DNA from: Mastigias papua | Lineage: Eukaryota > Cnidaria > Scyphozoa > Rhizostomeae > Mastigiidae | DNA length: 64,000 bases | NCBI GenBank assembly: GCA_964019165.1 | Contig: OZ025276.1 | Span: 62,001 to 126,000, forward strand | Direction: 5' to 3' | In this document: positions 52,141-63,000 of the stretch, one piece after another | Position numbering within the stretch: position 1 is the first letter of the stretch | How the letters are laid out: the number at the start of each line of letters is the position of its first letter | Notes under the pieces: generated by a model | Told to the model about the DNA's origin: nothing | Seen by the model: only the letters and a program-made list of their open reading frames with translations | Database searches by the model: none | Translations under genes and position numbers: made by a program

Positions 52141-52492
52141 GAGAAGTTAACACTAGCTGAAAGGATGGATGTTTTTCAACACACACATCTACAAAATGAT
52201 TGTAGTATGTGGTTCAAAGAAAGGCGATGACAAATTGCTGGCGCTATTTGTGGTCACATTATAAATAGAAATTGCAGCATTTATCCTAAGTCTATTATTT
52301 GATGCTATCTTCAAAACATCACAAGTGGCATCAGCAGCAATGGTAATAGGAAGAGAGCAAGAAAATAAAATGCTAACAAGATATTTGCATTATAGATGTG
52401 AAAACAGTTACCCTGAACATGTAGTGGGAAAGGCAGGCTTCTTGATTGATAAAGACTGTGGATGGCTTGGTGCATCACCAGAAGTCAAAAGC
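52140..52492 (+). pseudogene. YqaJ-type exonuclease, N-terminal half, cut by LINE E
   Basis: Reading across two frames: QNDCSMWFKERR, QIAGAICGHIINRNCSIYPK, then VIGREQENKMLTRYL and VGKAGFLIDKDCGWLGASPE. The order (W...R..RI.AS..G.I..R, then G...E, then GLFV....PWLGASPDG) is that of YqaJ/viral-type alkaline exonucleases, which chew one strand of double-stranded DNA. The expected Asp-Gly after ASP is not reached. One stop lies in the first part. The protein then runs into LINE E at about 52493; its second half is at 55963-56330. Confidence 0.6.
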
Positions 52493-53043
52493 AACCACCC
52501 AAATAATGTAAAACGGGGAGGTGTAGGTCTCTATGTCAAAGACTCATTCCCTGCAAGAAACCGACTAGACCTGGCGACCCTCCCTGAATGCATTGTGTGT
52601 GAAGGTCAGCTTGATAAGAAAAACTACTGTTTTGCGATCCTCTACCGGAGTCCCAGTCAGAGTCACATTGAATTCCAGGATTTCACGAATAATTTTGAAC
52701 TCATGTTGTCCAAGATGTCTGGTGAAAACCCTTACTGTGTCATTATAACTGGTGATTTTAACTGCTGTTCTACAAACTGGTGGGAAGATGATATCAAAAA
52801 TGAAGAGGATAAACTGTTTGAACCTTTTACTTCTGACCTTGGGCTCCACCAATTAATCAACGAACCATCGCATTTTATTGGAAACTCAAGATCTTGCATA
52901 GATGTTATTTTTACTGATCAGCCAAACCTATTCCTTGAAACTGGTGTCCACCCCTCTTTACATGAGAACTGTCATCATCAGATTGTCCATGGTAAAGTAA
53001 ATGGAAGGTCTTTGTCTCCACCTCCATATAGATGCAGGATTTA
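52493..53043 (+). pseudogene. LINE E AP-endonuclease part
   Basis: An endonuclease lacking its N-terminus: GGVGLYVKDSFPARNRLDLA, CFAILYRSPSQSHIEFQDFT, CVIITGDFNCCSTNWW (metal and catalytic Asp-Asn) and SRSCIDVIFTD. The expected terminal SDH is replaced by LHENCHHQIVHG. The stop at 53043 breaks the link to the RT part. Confidence 0.75.
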
Positions 53044-53439
53044 GTTTTATGACCGTGCAGAAGCTACTGCAATCAAAACAAGCATTGAAATGTTTCCTTG
53101 GAAAGATACGTTATCAGACATCGCATGTCCTAACCTGCAAGTTAAAACTCTAAATGAAACCTTGCTCAATATCTTTTCGAACTTTATACCTAACAAAACA
53201 ATCACGGTTAGGCCTCGGCAGGCACCTTGGATAACACAGCCAATTAAAAACGTCATCAGGAAAAAGAATAGGGCTTATAAGTCTTTTATCAGAAACGGGC
53301 AGCCAGAGGATAGGCTGGAGGCCATTACTAATATGATAGCTCATGGATCAAAACTAATTGAGGACGCTAAGGAAAATACCTTACAAAAATAGGGAGAACA
53401 CTCTCAGACCCTGAAACAGGTAAAAAACTCTATTGGTCC

Positions 53440-55587
53440 TTGATCAATAAAATCCTGAATAAAGCTAAAATACCAATAATCCCTCCCCTATATATTTGTG
53501 TTATAAAACGATATATATTTGTGTTGGATTTTACTGCAAAGGCAGAAATTTTTAATGATTATTTCATAAAACAGTGCACGACTATTGATACTGGTAGCGA
53601 ACTTCCTCTGCCATCAGTACCCAATACTTCACTGCTCACTGGCTTTTCTATGTCTGATGAGAAGATCTTGACTATTATCCGATCTTTGAACCCAAACAAG
53701 GCTCATGGCTGGGACGATATCTCAGTACGAATGATAAAAATCTGCGATGATGCACTCCTTCTACCCCTTAGATTAATAGTTGAGTCATGCATGACCCAAG
53801 GTGTGTTCCCCCAAGTTTGGAAACAAGCCAACGTAGGTCCCATCCATAAGAAGAACAGTAAGAGTCTTAAGAACAACTATCATTCTATTTCTCTCCTTCC
53901 AATTTTCGGTAAACTTCTAGAGGAACGTATCTTTGACTCGCTTTATCACTACCTAGATACAAACAGTCTTTTAAACCAAAACCAGTCAGGTTTTCGTACA
54001 GGAGACTCGACCGTTAATCAGTTACTATCAATCGTCAATTCCATTTTTTCAGCATTTGACTGCAATCCAACTCTTGATGTCCGTTCGGTTTATCTAGATA
54101 TTTCAAAGGCTTTTGACAGAGTCTGGCACCAGGGTCTTATTTATAAACTAAGCCAATTTGGTGTCTCTGGTAAACTACTGATTTTGATACAAAGCTTTCT
54201 CAATGATAGGAAACAGCGTACAGTTTTGAATGGTAAGACATCTACATGGGGTAACGTCTCACCTGGTGTTCCTCGGGGTTCTATCCTGGGTCCTCTTCTG
54301 TTTCTCATTTATATTAATGACTTGACAGATGGTTTAAGGTGTAATGTGACATTATTTGCCAACGACACATCGATCTTCACAGTTGTTCACGATCCACATA
54401 CAGCTGCCCTCGATATAAACCATGATCTGACTCTTATTGAGCTTTGGGCGTACAAGTGGCGAATGTCCTTTAATCCTGACCCCAACAAGCAAGCAGTTGA
54501 AGTGACCTTTTCTAAAAAGAGAATTCCAATGAATCACCCACCCATATCTTTTAATGATGTCCCTGTCACAAATGTCCAGGAACAAAAGCATCTTGGAGTC
54601 ATACTAGACTCTAAATTGTCCTTTACTAGTCACATCAAGTCACTTATTTCTAAATCTAGACAAGGAATAGGGATGTTGAGATTCCTCTCAAAATACCTAC
54701 CACAACACACCCTCAACGAAATATACAAACTGTATGTCCGGCCACACTTGGATTATCGTGACGTTATATATCATATCCCTCATAAAACCTGTGAATTTAG
54801 TCATAGCTGTAAATTAACCAAACAAATGGAGAAACTTGAGGCTGTACAATATTCTGCTGCATTAGCAGTAACTGGCGCGTGGAAGGGCACATCGCGTGAA
54901 AAAATATATGAAGAGCTTGGCTGGGAGTCTCTCGACCTCCGTCGATGGAGTAGACATCTTGTCCTCTTTTATAAGATTATGAAAAATGTAACTCCAGATT
55001 ACACAAGAAATCCTATACCCCAATGCCAGGAGTCAAACCACAGTCTGCGCAGGCAGGCTACAATAGGGCAAATACGTGAGAGAACAGAGAGATTTAAATC
55101 AACGTTCTACCCAAACTGCTTGTCAGAATGGGAAAAACTTGACCCTGAAAGTCGTGAATCCTGCTCAGTGAATGTTTTCAAGAAACATCTTCTAGGACTC
55201 ATTCGTCCACCCTCTAAATCAGTCTACGGAAGTCATGATCCAAAACTAGTATCTGTTTTAATGCAGCTACGCGTTGGACTAAGTGAGCTAAATTACCACA
55301 AATTTAAATATAATTTTAGGGATACTTCTAATCCCCTGTGCCTGATAAACGATGGTATTGAGGATACGGAGCACTTTTTGCTGCTCTGCAGTGCCTATGA
55401 CATACACAGACATGATCTTCTCGACAGCGTTAATACAATAGTGCGTCCTCATGGCCTATCTAACACTCCAAACAAAGAACTATTGCAAATACTCCTTTAT
55501 GGCCATGAAAAGTTACCTTCTGATTCTAATACAAACATTCTTGATGCAACATTCAAATACAGTCAGGCCTCAGAACGGTTCCAATAA
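53440..55587 (+). pseudogene. LINE E reverse transcriptase, catalytic FADD changed to FAND
   Basis: The frame of 715 codons is open throughout: ANVGPIHKKN, SISLLPIFGKLLEERIFD, QSGFRTGDST, YLDISKAFDRVWHQGL (first Asp), GVPRGSILGPLLFLIYINDL, then TLFANDTSIF where LINE RTs have FADD. The codon AAC at 54361-54363 replaces the first of the paired catalytic Asp residues, so the enzyme should be dead even though the frame is intact. The C-terminus has the small Cys/His block LCLINDGIEDTEHFLLLC. The family looks Jockey-like; clade not resolved. It ends at 55587, with 370 bases of 3' UTR to the A-tail. Confidence 0.85.
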
Positions 55588-55962
55588 GGTACTACCTTTC
55601 TCGTGAAAACCTCTCTCATGTAAAGTATTTTCTCTTTTGTGTACCTTTTATTCCTTTTACGATTGGAGTGGTGTTGCTCATCGTGTCTGTGCAAAGTTTT
55701 TTTGGTTTTTGATTAGCAAGGAACATAGGTAGACTTGATATCTCCTTTTACAATAGCTTTTTGTGATGATTTGTCATATTTGCAATGCTATTGGCACGAT
55801 GGGCGACACCACTCCAATCACTTTTGTAGCTTATTATTGTACTATTTATGTCTCAATGTTAAGTGTAAGTCTTAGGGTTGTTATGCATTTCCATGCTCCC
55901 TAGACTTTGTATTGTACTTGTGTGTCATTGTAAGTTTTATGAGAATACATAAAAAAAACAAA

Positions 55963-56330
55963 AGATGCACTGGCTATACTTAGTTCATCCTGAGGGTGTG
56001 TTGAAACAAAAACTGCTGTCTCTTTGGCATAAGTCAAGTTCTGAAGTTGTAGGCTCGAAAAAAGCAACATTCTGCTTAACAGGTGATGAGAAGCACAATG
56101 TTCACGTAAAGAAAATCACCCCTCTTTTCATTACTGCTATTTGCAGTTGTATGTAGGCAGAGATATTTTTGACTTTTGTGATTTTATGTTGGCAACTGAA
56201 AAAGATCTGTTTAATGGGAGAATAATATTAGAAAAAGATTGGGCTGAAACCAATGTTCAGGGGCTTGACTGCATTTATGCTTCTTTCATATTGCCCGGAT
56301 TTTGTAAATGGTACATGTTAGAACATTGAC
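55963..56330 (+). pseudogene. YqaJ-type exonuclease, C-terminal half
   Basis: After the LINE E A-tail the gene resumes: ALA.L then KQKLLSLWHKSSSEVVGSKK, then VHVKK followed in a second frame by LQLYVGRDIFDFCDFMLATE, EKDLFNGRIILEKDWAE and ILPGFCKWYM. The block LKKNHPYY..Q.QLYV..R.W.DF..... ..ER ....W and ILPEL is the usual end of YqaJ-type domains. One frame change near 56115 and stops make it non-coding. The piece between GASP and the second half (about 20-25 residues) is missing, probably deleted during the LINE insertion. Confidence 0.6.
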
Positions 56331-56460
56331 ATATTTAATGTAGAATATAAACTTTGCATATTGTTATATATGCTACCGGTAATAGTTTGCAGTAACGATC
56401 GCCTTATTGAATCATTCACTGCATTTACTTGTTTTTTCATGTTGAGTTGATTTAGCATTG

Positions 56461-56472
56461 AATAATAATAAT
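56461..56472 (+). repeat. AAT microsatellite at the 3' side of LINE F1
   Basis: (AAT)4 on the plus strand, i.e. (ATT)4 downstream of the minus-strand LINE F1. Confidence 0.7.
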
Positions 56473-59400
56473 GGAAACTTCATTTATTTTCAAATTCTCT
56501 ACATACAATCATAAACCTCACTATGTCTAGGTAGTTTATAATTGGTCAATACTATCGTTATAATGTAAGAAATTATAAATAAAAAAAAAAAAAAAAAAAC
56601 AAACAAACAAAACCAACAAAAATGAAAACAACAACAACAACAACAATATCTCTAAGCAGCAATAATATAGCTTAATTAAATAAATAGAAGCTCTGGACTT
56701 TCCCATTCTTTACCTCGTTTGCAAAACACGTAGTATGTAGATCGTATGGCAATGCCTGTTAATGTCCTTGTAATATAGTTTATATGTTTGTCGTCAAAAC
56801 CAATCTCTTTGAGCATGATAAGAAAGTCATTAGACTGAAGAGAGAAGACTCCTAAAGTACTAATAGATAGACTGATAAACTTAACACTATCAAACTGATG
56901 TTGTTGGAGTCTTATCAAATCATCATACTTTTTGGCTTTACGTACAGCATTGGTCAACAGATTAGTTTCAAATCCAACAGTCAATTCCAGAATATAGAGG
57001 CATTTTTTAGAGATAGTGAGGAGAAGATCAGGACGAAGAGAATACCCAGAAAGTACTGAAGGGGTAATAAAGCCAGGGAGATCCACATAAAGAACTGAAT
57101 CAGGGACTGATTTAAAGGAGTTTGCAATAAACTGAAGCATTGAGTTGTGACGCCAAGTGAAGCGTCCGTCATTAAGATATGTGGAGCATCCAGCTACAAC
57201 GTGAAGAAGAGATTCTGGCTTTAGACAAAAGGAACAATCGGAAGTAGAAGAAAGCCCCCATTTGCAGAGGTTTATCTTAGTCGGGAGGGTATTATTCATG
57301 TATTTGATCGTAAAATTAAAAATATTCTTGGGCAAGTGTCCTTGAGCAGAAGACCACATGGACTTAAGTTTAGGAAGTGCTTGCGATTTAACTGCAGAGA
57401 AGAAAGAGCCTTGTGATACAAGATGGTCGTTTAGCTTCTCCTCCTGTTTACAATGGAAAGACTTCAGAACGTCTTTTGTATTGCGATATGCATCATACTG
57501 CAAATTCGGACCATTGCTAGTATCCTTCCAAAGACCTCTAATGTCTGCATTTGGCGATGACTTTAAAGCAATACATAATACAGTTTGACACTCAGAGAAC
57601 TTAACAGATGGAGGACAAATAGTCAAACCAAACTTATTACAGGGAAGAAAAGTGCTACTGAGGGTGGCACAAATTGGTAGATCAAGCCATTTGCGAATGT
57701 ATTTTGCAGCTACTGAATCTAATTTCTCCTTAATCCAGGTAGCAGAAATATCAGCAACTGTTAAATGCCATGAGATCTTAGATAGAAGGTATTGATTGTA
57801 CAATTTTAACTTGTTCTTAGGATGTAGCGGTAGATGATCTATTTGCGACAAGCTATCAGTGAGTATTGCTATCAGCTCTTTTTTGTGAACATCGTTGGAC
57901 ATAGCAAAATAAAAGTATCGGCCTAAATATCGAAATGAGTCGCCTACATTCACCTGAGGAACACGATTGCTGTTGATTAAGAGTGATGGTTGAAATTGAA
58001 CAGATTTAGTTGATGACTTTTTGATACCAAATGTAATGCACTTGTCGACCCTGATGATCATATCAGCCCAGTTGCACCAGATAGAAAAGCGATTTAGTAG
58101 AATTTGGTTCTCGGACTCTTGACCAGTTATAACAGCTGCATCATCCGCAAACTGAAACCAATGAACAGGGTTTAAAGAAGAGATATGATTATTATTGATA
58201 TGGAATCCACATTGACGATACTGATCACCTTTTATGTGCTGAATGAACGTATTAAAGCACATATTAAAGATCAGAGGACTCAGGCAATCACCCTGTAAAA
58301 CTCCACGATGCACTGTGATAAACGGAGTGTTATATTCCGATGTTAATATAGACGTTTGAAAGCCAGTGTAAAGACTCCTTATAAGAAACCTGATGTGGTC
58401 TGGGATATGATGGTAACTCAACACCTCATGGATCAAGTTATGGTGTACCTCCCCAAAAGCATTTTTGAGGTCAAGCAATGTAATAACAAGTGAACGTTGT
58501 TTTATCCTCGCTTTGTTGATAACGTGTGACATCTGAGCTGTGTCTTCTAGAGTGCCAGATATTTTAGGGGTGAACCCTTTTTGAATGCTTTGCTCAACAT
58601 AACTGTTTTCACAGAGAAACGCATAAATAGAATTCTGAAGGCAAGAGGTGAATATTTTCAAAGGAACCGATTCAAGAGTTATGGGACGAAAACTTGAAGG
58701 ATCATTAGAATCCCCCTTTTTATGGATGAGAATTGTTGCTGCTTTCTTCCATTCCGTAGGCACTATACCAGAGATCCAAACAGTGTGAATTATTTCGGAA
58801 AGATATGACCGTAGGTAAGGGCATCGTTTAAAACAGATTATAGAGATTTGATCCAGTGGGCAAGGAGATCCTGAAGCTTTCATTTTACGACTTATATTTG
58901 TTATTTGCTGATATGTTGGAGGATTTAGATTGAAAGGAACTTTCGGTTCAACAAATTTAGGAATCCAGTTTGGAATTGTAAAGCACTTGTTAGGTTTCAG
59001 AGCAGAAAATGATTTAGAGAAAAATGCAAAACAGCCTACCTTGTTGAAAGAAGGGAGAATAGCTGTACTCTTATTGAGAACGGTTTTAACATACTTCCAG
59101 AGGTTTCTGTCAATGTATTTGTCATGGTCGATTGCTTCTGACGAAAAGGTGATGTTGTCATTTCTCTGGTTTAACTTGTTACGCAAGTGTTTGGAAAGGA
59201 GCCTTATTTCGCTAATGTCGCCGTTGTTAAGTTTCAGTTGCCTGAGCATTTTCTTTAGATCCTTAACAGACACTCCCCTGTATTTATCTAAAAGGCGATC
59301 ATTTCGGTCACAAGGTGAGTTTACATTTCCACAGTTGTCAACAAAATATGTGTATATAATATTGTTCATTGTTTTTATGTTTGAATCAATATCCGACGCT

Positions 59401-60027
59401 GTGATTGGTGCATTTGAAAACGCAGCTTTGAAATGATCGTTAGCCGTAGACCATTCATGGTGAGATTTTGGAAGTTTAATTCCACGTTTTAATATCGAAA
59501 AATCGCCTGAAATTTGAGTAGCATCCGCAACATTGTTCTCCATATCTTCCCCAAAACTACTGGTATTCCGAATAGAGTTTTCAATATCCTCTTGAAGTTG
59601 TTCACAAAGCTCATCGTCAAGTCCTTGCATGACTCTGCAATTTCTCTGATGCATCTTCAGACCCCTGATTCCTTTACAATCTTTACCGCAACAGCATTTA
59701 ATAGACTTGTTGGTATTAACAGGATGCCTCAATTCAGATGGTAGCTCCTCTGTAATAGATTTCTGGTTGCTAGCATCACTTTCCAAGGTAACGCGTCTTT
59801 TACAGCGCCAGGCATGGCGGCCTAAGGACACGAAATCTTTGCCACAAGATGAGCACACTGTACAAATCAGTAGAAAAACTATGAAAGGTGATCGAATCAT
59901 TCTCCAGTATCTACTTTGAACAAATGTTAAACGATAAATAACAAGTCTATAACGATAGTATAAAGAGTGGTCGATGAAACTGTAGACATGTGCACAGAGC
60001 GTCCTATCTCTGCAACTCGATGTCGAT
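56473..60027 (-). mobile_element. LINE F1: R2-like RLE retrotransposon, copy 1 of a tandem pair
   Basis: One open frame of about 1074 codons (59900-56676) with a short 5' UTR (60027-59901) and a 3' UTR of about 200 bases with a (GTT)n run and A/T homopolymers (56580-56655). It lies between AAT microsatellites at 60030-60046 and 56461-56472. Zinc fingers, RT, a CCHC knuckle and a restriction-like endonuclease place it with R2/R4/NeSL-type LINEs, which normally insert at specific sites. No lesions are visible. The boundaries are inferred from the repeats and the copy at 60048-63540. Confidence 0.8.
56676..59900 (-). CDS. LINE F1 protein: zinc fingers, RT, restriction-like endonuclease
   Basis: I choose ATG 59900 (MIRSPFIVFLLICTVCSSCG) because the upstream copy starts at the matching place; the frame could extend to 60257 but that part is 3' UTR of the neighbour. 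Fingers: C-x2-C...H...C in CSSCGKDFVSLGRHAWRC and CCCGKDCKGIRGLKMHQRNC. RT: TILIHKKGDSNDPSSFRPIT, LLDLKNAFGEVHH, GVLQGDCLSPLIF, WFQFADDAAVITG (FADD at about 58140-58151). C-terminal knuckle CSFCLKPESLLHVVAGC, then RPDLLLTISKKCLYILELTV, the PD...E pattern of R2-type nucleases. It nicks a target and primes reverse transcription there. The hydrophobic N-terminus is odd; an upstream exon is possible. Confidence 0.9.
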   Translation of the reverse strand: MIRSPFIVFLLICTVCSSCGKDFVSLGRHAWRCKRRVTLESDASNQKSITEELPSELRHPVNTNKSIKCCCGKDCKGIRGLKMHQRNCRVMQGLDDELCEQLQEDIENSIRNTSSFGEDMENNVADATQISGDFSILKRGIKLPKSHHEWSTANDHFKAAFSNAPITASDIDSNIKTMNNIIYTYFVDNCGNVNSPCDRNDRLLDKYRGVSVKDLKKMLRQLKLNNGDISEIRLLSKHLRNKLNQRNDNITFSSEAIDHDKYIDRNLWKYVKTVLNKSTAILPSFNKVGCFAFFSKSFSALKPNKCFTIPNWIPKFVEPKVPFNLNPPTYQQITNISRKMKASGSPCPLDQISIICFKRCPYLRSYLSEIIHTVWISGIVPTEWKKAATILIHKKGDSNDPSSFRPITLESVPLKIFTSCLQNSIYAFLCENSYVEQSIQKGFTPKISGTLEDTAQMSHVINKARIKQRSLVITLLDLKNAFGEVHHNLIHEVLSYHHIPDHIRFLIRSLYTGFQTSILTSEYNTPFITVHRGVLQGDCLSPLIFNMCFNTFIQHIKGDQYRQCGFHINNNHISSLNPVHWFQFADDAAVITGQESENQILLNRFSIWCNWADMIIRVDKCITFGIKKSSTKSVQFQPSLLINSNRVPQVNVGDSFRYLGRYFYFAMSNDVHKKELIAILTDSLSQIDHLPLHPKNKLKLYNQYLLSKISWHLTVADISATWIKEKLDSVAAKYIRKWLDLPICATLSSTFLPCNKFGLTICPPSVKFSECQTVLCIALKSSPNADIRGLWKDTSNGPNLQYDAYRNTKDVLKSFHCKQEEKLNDHLVSQGSFFSAVKSQALPKLKSMWSSAQGHLPKNIFNFTIKYMNNTLPTKINLCKWGLSSTSDCSFCLKPESLLHVVAGCSTYLNDGRFTWRHNSMLQFIANSFKSVPDSVLYVDLPGFITPSVLSGYSLRPDLLLTISKKCLYILELTVGFETNLLTNAVRKAKKYDDLIRLQQHQFDSVKFISLSISTLGVFSLQSNDFLIMLKEIGFDDKHINYITRTLTGIAIRSTYYVFCKRGKEWESPELLFI

Positions 60028-60029
60028 AA

Positions 60030-60047
60030 TAATAATAATAATACAAA
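60030..60047 (+). repeat. AAT microsatellite between the two R2-like LINEs
   Basis: About six AAT units (GATAATAATAATAATAAT) lie exactly where the 5' end of F1 and the 3' end of F2 meet. Confidence 0.8.
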
Positions 60048-63000
60048 CGTTGAAAATGTCTTAAAATACACTGCAGACCTCGCTCGGTAAGGTAGTCTAC
60101 AGGTGGCTACTTGGATACATACAGTACACGAAGTAAAGAACAAATGAAAGAAAAAAAAACAATTGTACATTATACATTGATTAATAAAACAGCAGTCCAG
60201 GATTGTCCCAATCTTTATTCCGACGACAGAAAATATAATACGTCGTTCGAATGGCAATAGTGGTGATTTTTCGGGTTATATAGTTTCTGGTGCTGGAGTC
60301 ATAATTTAGGTCCTTTAGCATGTCCAGGAAGCTTAGTGATAGCTGATCGAAAACCCCTAAAGTGCTGACAGATAAGTTGACATACTTTACTTCAGTGAAA
60401 AGATGTTCCTGTTGCTTGATTAAGTCGTGATACTTTGTATGTTTCCTATGAGAATTTTTCCTTATATTTGATTCAAATCCTACCGTTAGTTCCAGAATAT
60501 AGAGACATTTATTTGGAAGGACTAGAAGTAGATCAGGGCGAAGACTGTCACCTGTTATTACACAAGGATTGAGAAAGCCTGGAAGGTCAGCATAGATAAT
60601 AGAGTCACGAACGGACTGAAAAGATGACGCTAGGAAGTTAAGGATAGAATCGTGGCGCCAAGTGTATCTGCCTTGTACTAGATAAGTATTGCAACCTGAA
60701 ACGACATGAAGGAGAGTTTCAGGAAGTAAGCAGAATGAACAATCGGAAGTTGGTGACATGCCCCATTTAACAAGATTCTTGCGAGTCGAAAGAGAGTTGT
60801 TGATGTAGCGAATAGTAAAGTTAAAGATATTCTTAGGCAAATTTCGTTGAGCTAAAGACCAAACAGAGTTTACTTTAGATAAAGAATTGTCAATTATATT
60901 AGAAAAGAAGGAACCTTGAGAAATCAGGTGAGTTTTGAGTCGGTCCTCATGCTCATCATGAATGGCTTTTATGACCTCCTTAGTGTTCCTATACATATCA
61001 TATTGAATATTAGTGTGGCTTGATGTAAATTTCCAGAGTGCCTTTATATCTTCATTTTGAGAGTTTTTAAGAACATTACGTAGGACGGTCTGACATTGAG
61101 CAAATTTAGTGGAAGGAAATAGGATATTTAGACCGAATTTAGTTTGGGGAAGAGTTATATTACTTAGAGTAGCAGAGATAGGAAGATCTAGCCATTTGCG
61201 GATAAATTTAGCAGCAACATTATCTAGATGTTCACATACCCAAGTTCTAGGAAGATCAGCAACAGTGAAGTGCCAAGAAAGTTTGGAGAGTAGAAACCTG
61301 TTATAAAGAGCAATCTTATTTTTCGGGTGCAAAGGCAGAAGATCTATATCTGTGAGGATGGAGTTAGTTAACTGGGATAGTTCTGATTTATGAGTATTAT
61401 TTGACATATTAAAATCAAAATGACGTCCAAGGTATCGAAAAGACTCTCCAGTCTTAACAGTAGGGATAAGATTGCCATCAATTAGTAATTTTGGCTGAAA
61501 TTGGCTAGACTTAGTTGAACACTTTTTAATACCGAATGTGACACATTTATCTACTCGTATTTGCATACCTGCCCATTTACACCAGATACAAAACCGATTT
61601 AGAAGGAGTTGGTTTTCTTGTTCCTGACCGCTAAGTACAGCAGCATCATCAGCAAACTGGAACCAGTGGAGAGGGACAAAAGAAGAGTGAGGGCCATAGC
61701 TTGTAGAGAATCCAAACTGATTATACTTTTCTGCTTTGATGTGCTGAATAAATGTGTTAAGACAGAGGTTAAATAATAAAGGACTGAGACAATCACCCTG
61801 GAGAACCCCACGACCTACATGAAGAAAAGGAGAGTTGAACTCTGATGTGATAATGGAGGTATGAAAGTCAGTATAGAGATTTCGAATAAGATTCCTTATA
61901 TGGCTGGGTATATGGTGGTATTTCAGAACTTCAAAAATAAGGTTATGATGGACTTCCCCAAAGGCATTTTTTAAGTCTAAAAGTGTAATAATTAAGGATC
62001 TTTGCTTAATACGAGCCATGTTGATGACATGAGCCATTTGAGATGTATGTTCAAGAGTACCAGAAACCTTTGAAGTAAAACCCTTTTGAATTTTGCATTC
62101 GATATAATTGTTTTTGAGAAGAAATTGATATAATGAGTTACGAAGGCACGATGTGAACACTTTCAAAGGCACAGACTCTAGAGTGATAGGCCGGAAGTTG
62201 GCAGGATCATCAGTACCACCTTTCTTATGAATTAGGATAGTACATGCCTTTTTCCATTCTGTTGGGATTTCTCCGGAAGACCAAACGGATCGAATGATAT
62301 CGGTCAGATACGTCCGTAAGTAAGGGCACCGCTTAAAAGCAATAATTGAAAGTTGATCTAGTGGACAAGGTGAACCAGAAGATTTCATATTACGAATTAT
62401 GTTGGTAACTTGCTGATAAGAAGGGGGCTCAGAAGTAAAAGGAATCTGTGGAGGAGCAAAGAGAGGAATCCATGAAGGAATTGGAAAATGTTTGTTAGGA
62501 TTCAAGGATGCAAATGTATTACGAAAAAAGGAAATGCAACGTGCCTCAGTGAAGGAAGGAAGTTGTTTAGTTTTCGATGTAAGAAAGCGCTTAATATAAC
62601 CCCAGAATGATTTACCGATAAGACTATCATGGTCAAGGTTAGTATTTACTTTTGTGTTAATATCACCATTATTGCCATTTCTTAACTTGTGCCGTAATTC
62701 TCTAGAGACGAACTTGATCTCTTCTATGTCACCACCAGACCGTTTAAGTGCTTTCAAAATTCCTTTCAAATCTTTCGTGGTATTGTCTTTGTATTTCGCT
62801 GACAGACGCTTATTGTGATTGTTTTCAACAGGCCCGCAGATGTCTTTGAAATAATTGTAAATTACGCAATTAAATTCTTTTATGACATCACTTACATTCG
62901 ATGAACCTATTGGTTTGTTTGAAAATGCCGCCTTAAAAAAGTCGTTAGCAAGTGCCCAATGTTGTGGAGACTTCGGTAATTTTACTCCTTTCTTCATACT

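Larger units (their letters stand above)
52493..55960 (+). mobile_element. LINE E: endonuclease + RT non-LTR retrotransposon inserted in the YqaJ gene
   Basis: It starts within the endonuclease (NNVKRGGVGLYVKDS) and ends in an A-rich tail (ATAAAAAAAACAAAAG, about 55951-55966). Two main frames: 52493-53043 (endonuclease: IITGDFNCCSTNWW, SCIDVIFTDQ) and 53440-55587 (RT and C-terminus), with a partial frame 53090-53392 between. It is 5' truncated and carries several lesions, including a changed catalytic Asp. CAAAAG occurs at both borders (about 52486 and 55961) and may be a short TSD. Confidence 0.8.

Noticed and set aside
51806..52186. A 126-codon minus-strand frame
   Set aside because: No motif, and the opposite strand carries the YqaJ-like sequence at its end. 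Probably accidental.
58930..59436. 168-codon plus-strand frame
   Set aside because: Antisense shadow of the LINE F1 protein.
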